Assembly (NCBI GenBank): GCA_005879675.1
Contig: VBJE01000178.1
Location: forward strand, 1 to 14,327
Length of the DNA stretch: 14,327 nucleotides
Reading direction: 5' to 3'
DNA from: Chloroflexota bacterium
GTDB lineage: Bacteria; Chloroflexota; Dormibacteria; Dormibacterales; Dormibacteraceae
Both the position numbers and the translations under genes were made by a program. The notes beneath the pieces are model-generated. The model saw nothing but the letters and a program-made list of their open reading frames with translations, was not told the DNA's origin and searched no databases. This document shows positions 13,653 to 14,327 of the stretch, piece after piece (position 1 is the stretch's first letter; the number at the start of each line of letters is the position of its first letter).

Positions 13653-14327
13653 ATGGAGATCGACAGGAGACGGATCCGTCGCCTGATCCGGCAGAGCCAC
13701 GCCAGGGAGCGGACGTTCGACCGGGTCGTCAGGCAGCAGGCGTGGCTCGACCCCCTGGGCGAGGCCGTGCAGAAAGCCGTCGGCGTCTTCTACGACGCGC
13801 TTGGCGCGCCCGGCAAGTCGATCAAGAACGTGATGCACGGGACGAACGTCCTCGGCCATCCGCTGCACCCCGCAATCACGGACGTGCCGATCGGGGCCTG
13901 GAGCGTCGGCGTGCTGGCCGACTGGCTTTTCGTCGCCACCGGTCGCGTCCCGGCCGTGGCCGGGGACCTGGGCCTGGGGCTCGGGGTCGCGGCCGCGATC
14001 ATCGCCGCGTTGACGGGGCTCACCGATCACCATGAGACGGAAGGGCACGAGCGGCGGATGGCCACGCTGCATGGGATGACGATGACGCTGGTGCTCGTGA
14101 TCGACCTCGTCTCGGTCGGCCTGCGGTTGTGGGCGCCGGGCATGCGCCTGTCCGCGATCGGGCTCGCGACCGTTGGGTGGTTGCTCGCGATGGCGGCGGC
14201 GTACGTCGGAGGCCACCTCACGTTTGCGATGGGCACGGTCGTCAACCACAACGCGTTCTTCGAGGGGCCGAAGGATTTTGTCCGGGTGGGGACGCGCGAG
14301 GATTTTCCAGAGGGCGCGATGAGGCGA
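13653..14327 (+). CDS. DUF2231 membrane protein, probable Rieske fusion, 3' end missing
   Basis: The reading frame is open from ATG 13653 to the window edge (225 codons). GGAG seven bases before the ATG is a good ribosome site. After a basic N-terminus, residues 62-82 hold H62 and HPLHPAITDVPIGAW, the DUF2231 signature, followed by hydrophobic segments at about 81-96, 105-124, 142-160 and 166-190. Histidines at 69, 72, 126, 127, 132, 140, 188 and 199 lie at helix ends, a pattern compatible with heme or metal binding. From about 205, EGPKDFVRVGTREDFPEGAMRR reads like the opening of a Rieske 2Fe-2S domain, as in known DUF2231-Rieske fusions, but the iron-sulfur boxes would be outside the window. 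It is divergent from gnd across a 76-base gap. Electron-transfer role is inference. Confidence 0.8.
   Translation, partial: MEIDRRRIRRLIRQSHARERTFDRVVRQQAWLDPLGEAVQKAVGVFYDALGAPGKSIKNVMHGTNVLGHPLHPAITDVPIGAWSVGVLADWLFVATGRVPAVAGDLGLGLGVAAAIIAALTGLTDHHETEGHERRMATLHGMTMTLVLVIDLVSVGLRLWAPGMRLSAIGLATVGWLLAMAAAYVGGHLTFAMGTVVNHNAFFEGPKDFVRVGTREDFPEGAMRR

Noticed and set aside
12005..14035. A 676-codon open frame on the plus strand antisense to gnd
   Set aside because: Product is Arg/Asp/Gly/Val-rich low-complexity text with no motif; the opposite strand encodes a complete gnd and the frame also runs through the DUF2231 gene. It is a high-GC shadow.

Overview
The window is a gene-dense, high-GC chromosomal segment with no mobile elements, RNA genes or CRISPR arrays that I can see. 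The G/C-rich third positions, frequent TTG and GTG starts, an F420-type luciferase-like oxidoreductase, an Mo-oxidase/flavin-reductase/DUF6510 module, a zf-HC2 anti-sigma factor and a lone HD-GYP protein suggest an actinobacterium or a related high-GC soil lineage such as Dormibacterota or Chloroflexota. Taxonomy is inference from gene content and style only.

Layout. (a) 1-796, minus: an HD-GYP c-di-GMP phosphodiesterase followed nine bases later by the start of an F420-dependent LLM-class oxidoreductase that leaves the window. (b) 870-1448, plus: a four-helix membrane protein, divergent from HD-GYP and ending tail-to-tail on the next block. (c) 7726-1445, minus: a long co-directional block. 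In transcription order it holds a CPA1/NhaP-type Na+/H+ antiporter, a D-alanyl-D-alanine carboxypeptidase, an ECF sigma factor with its zinc anti-sigma factor, a secreted seven-bladed beta-propeller of the lactonase family, and a three-gene module (cytoplasmic sulfite-oxidase-type Mo enzyme, FAD/NAD(P)H reductase, two-CxxC DUF6510 protein). (d) 7851-12147, plus: threonine catabolism (tdh-kbl), a small unknown ORF, a poxvirus/eukaryote-type topoisomerase IB, and two tandem small membrane proteins of DUF3147 type. (e) 12149-13576, minus: 6-phosphogluconate dehydrogenase. (f) 13653-end, plus: a DUF2231 membrane protein, probably the front of a Rieske fusion cut by the window edge.

How the genes work together. 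Many neighbours are translationally coupled: ATGA, TGATG or TTGA overlaps link tdh/kbl, sigma/anti-sigma, FNR/DUF6510, topo IB/DUF3147 and DUF3147/DUF3147. The strongest regulatory signal is a two-block motif, GTAACGA(A/C)TC, 12 bases, then CAC(C/T)AAAG(C/G)GC. It occurs once before the ECF sigma gene and once, with identical spacing, before the beta-propeller gene. It looks like the promoter recognised by this sigma factor, making the cluster an autoregulated signalling unit whose visible output is a secreted propeller protein and perhaps the Mo-oxidase module downstream.

Other structures not explained by coding are a 21-bp perfect palindrome before tdh, an 11-bp hairpin with a UNCG-type loop directly before the Mo-enzyme gene, and -10-like TANNNT hexamers 7-9 bases before several starts that lack a Shine-Dalgarno, suggesting leaderless or near-leaderless transcripts. 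No gene-free stretch exceeds about 125 bases.
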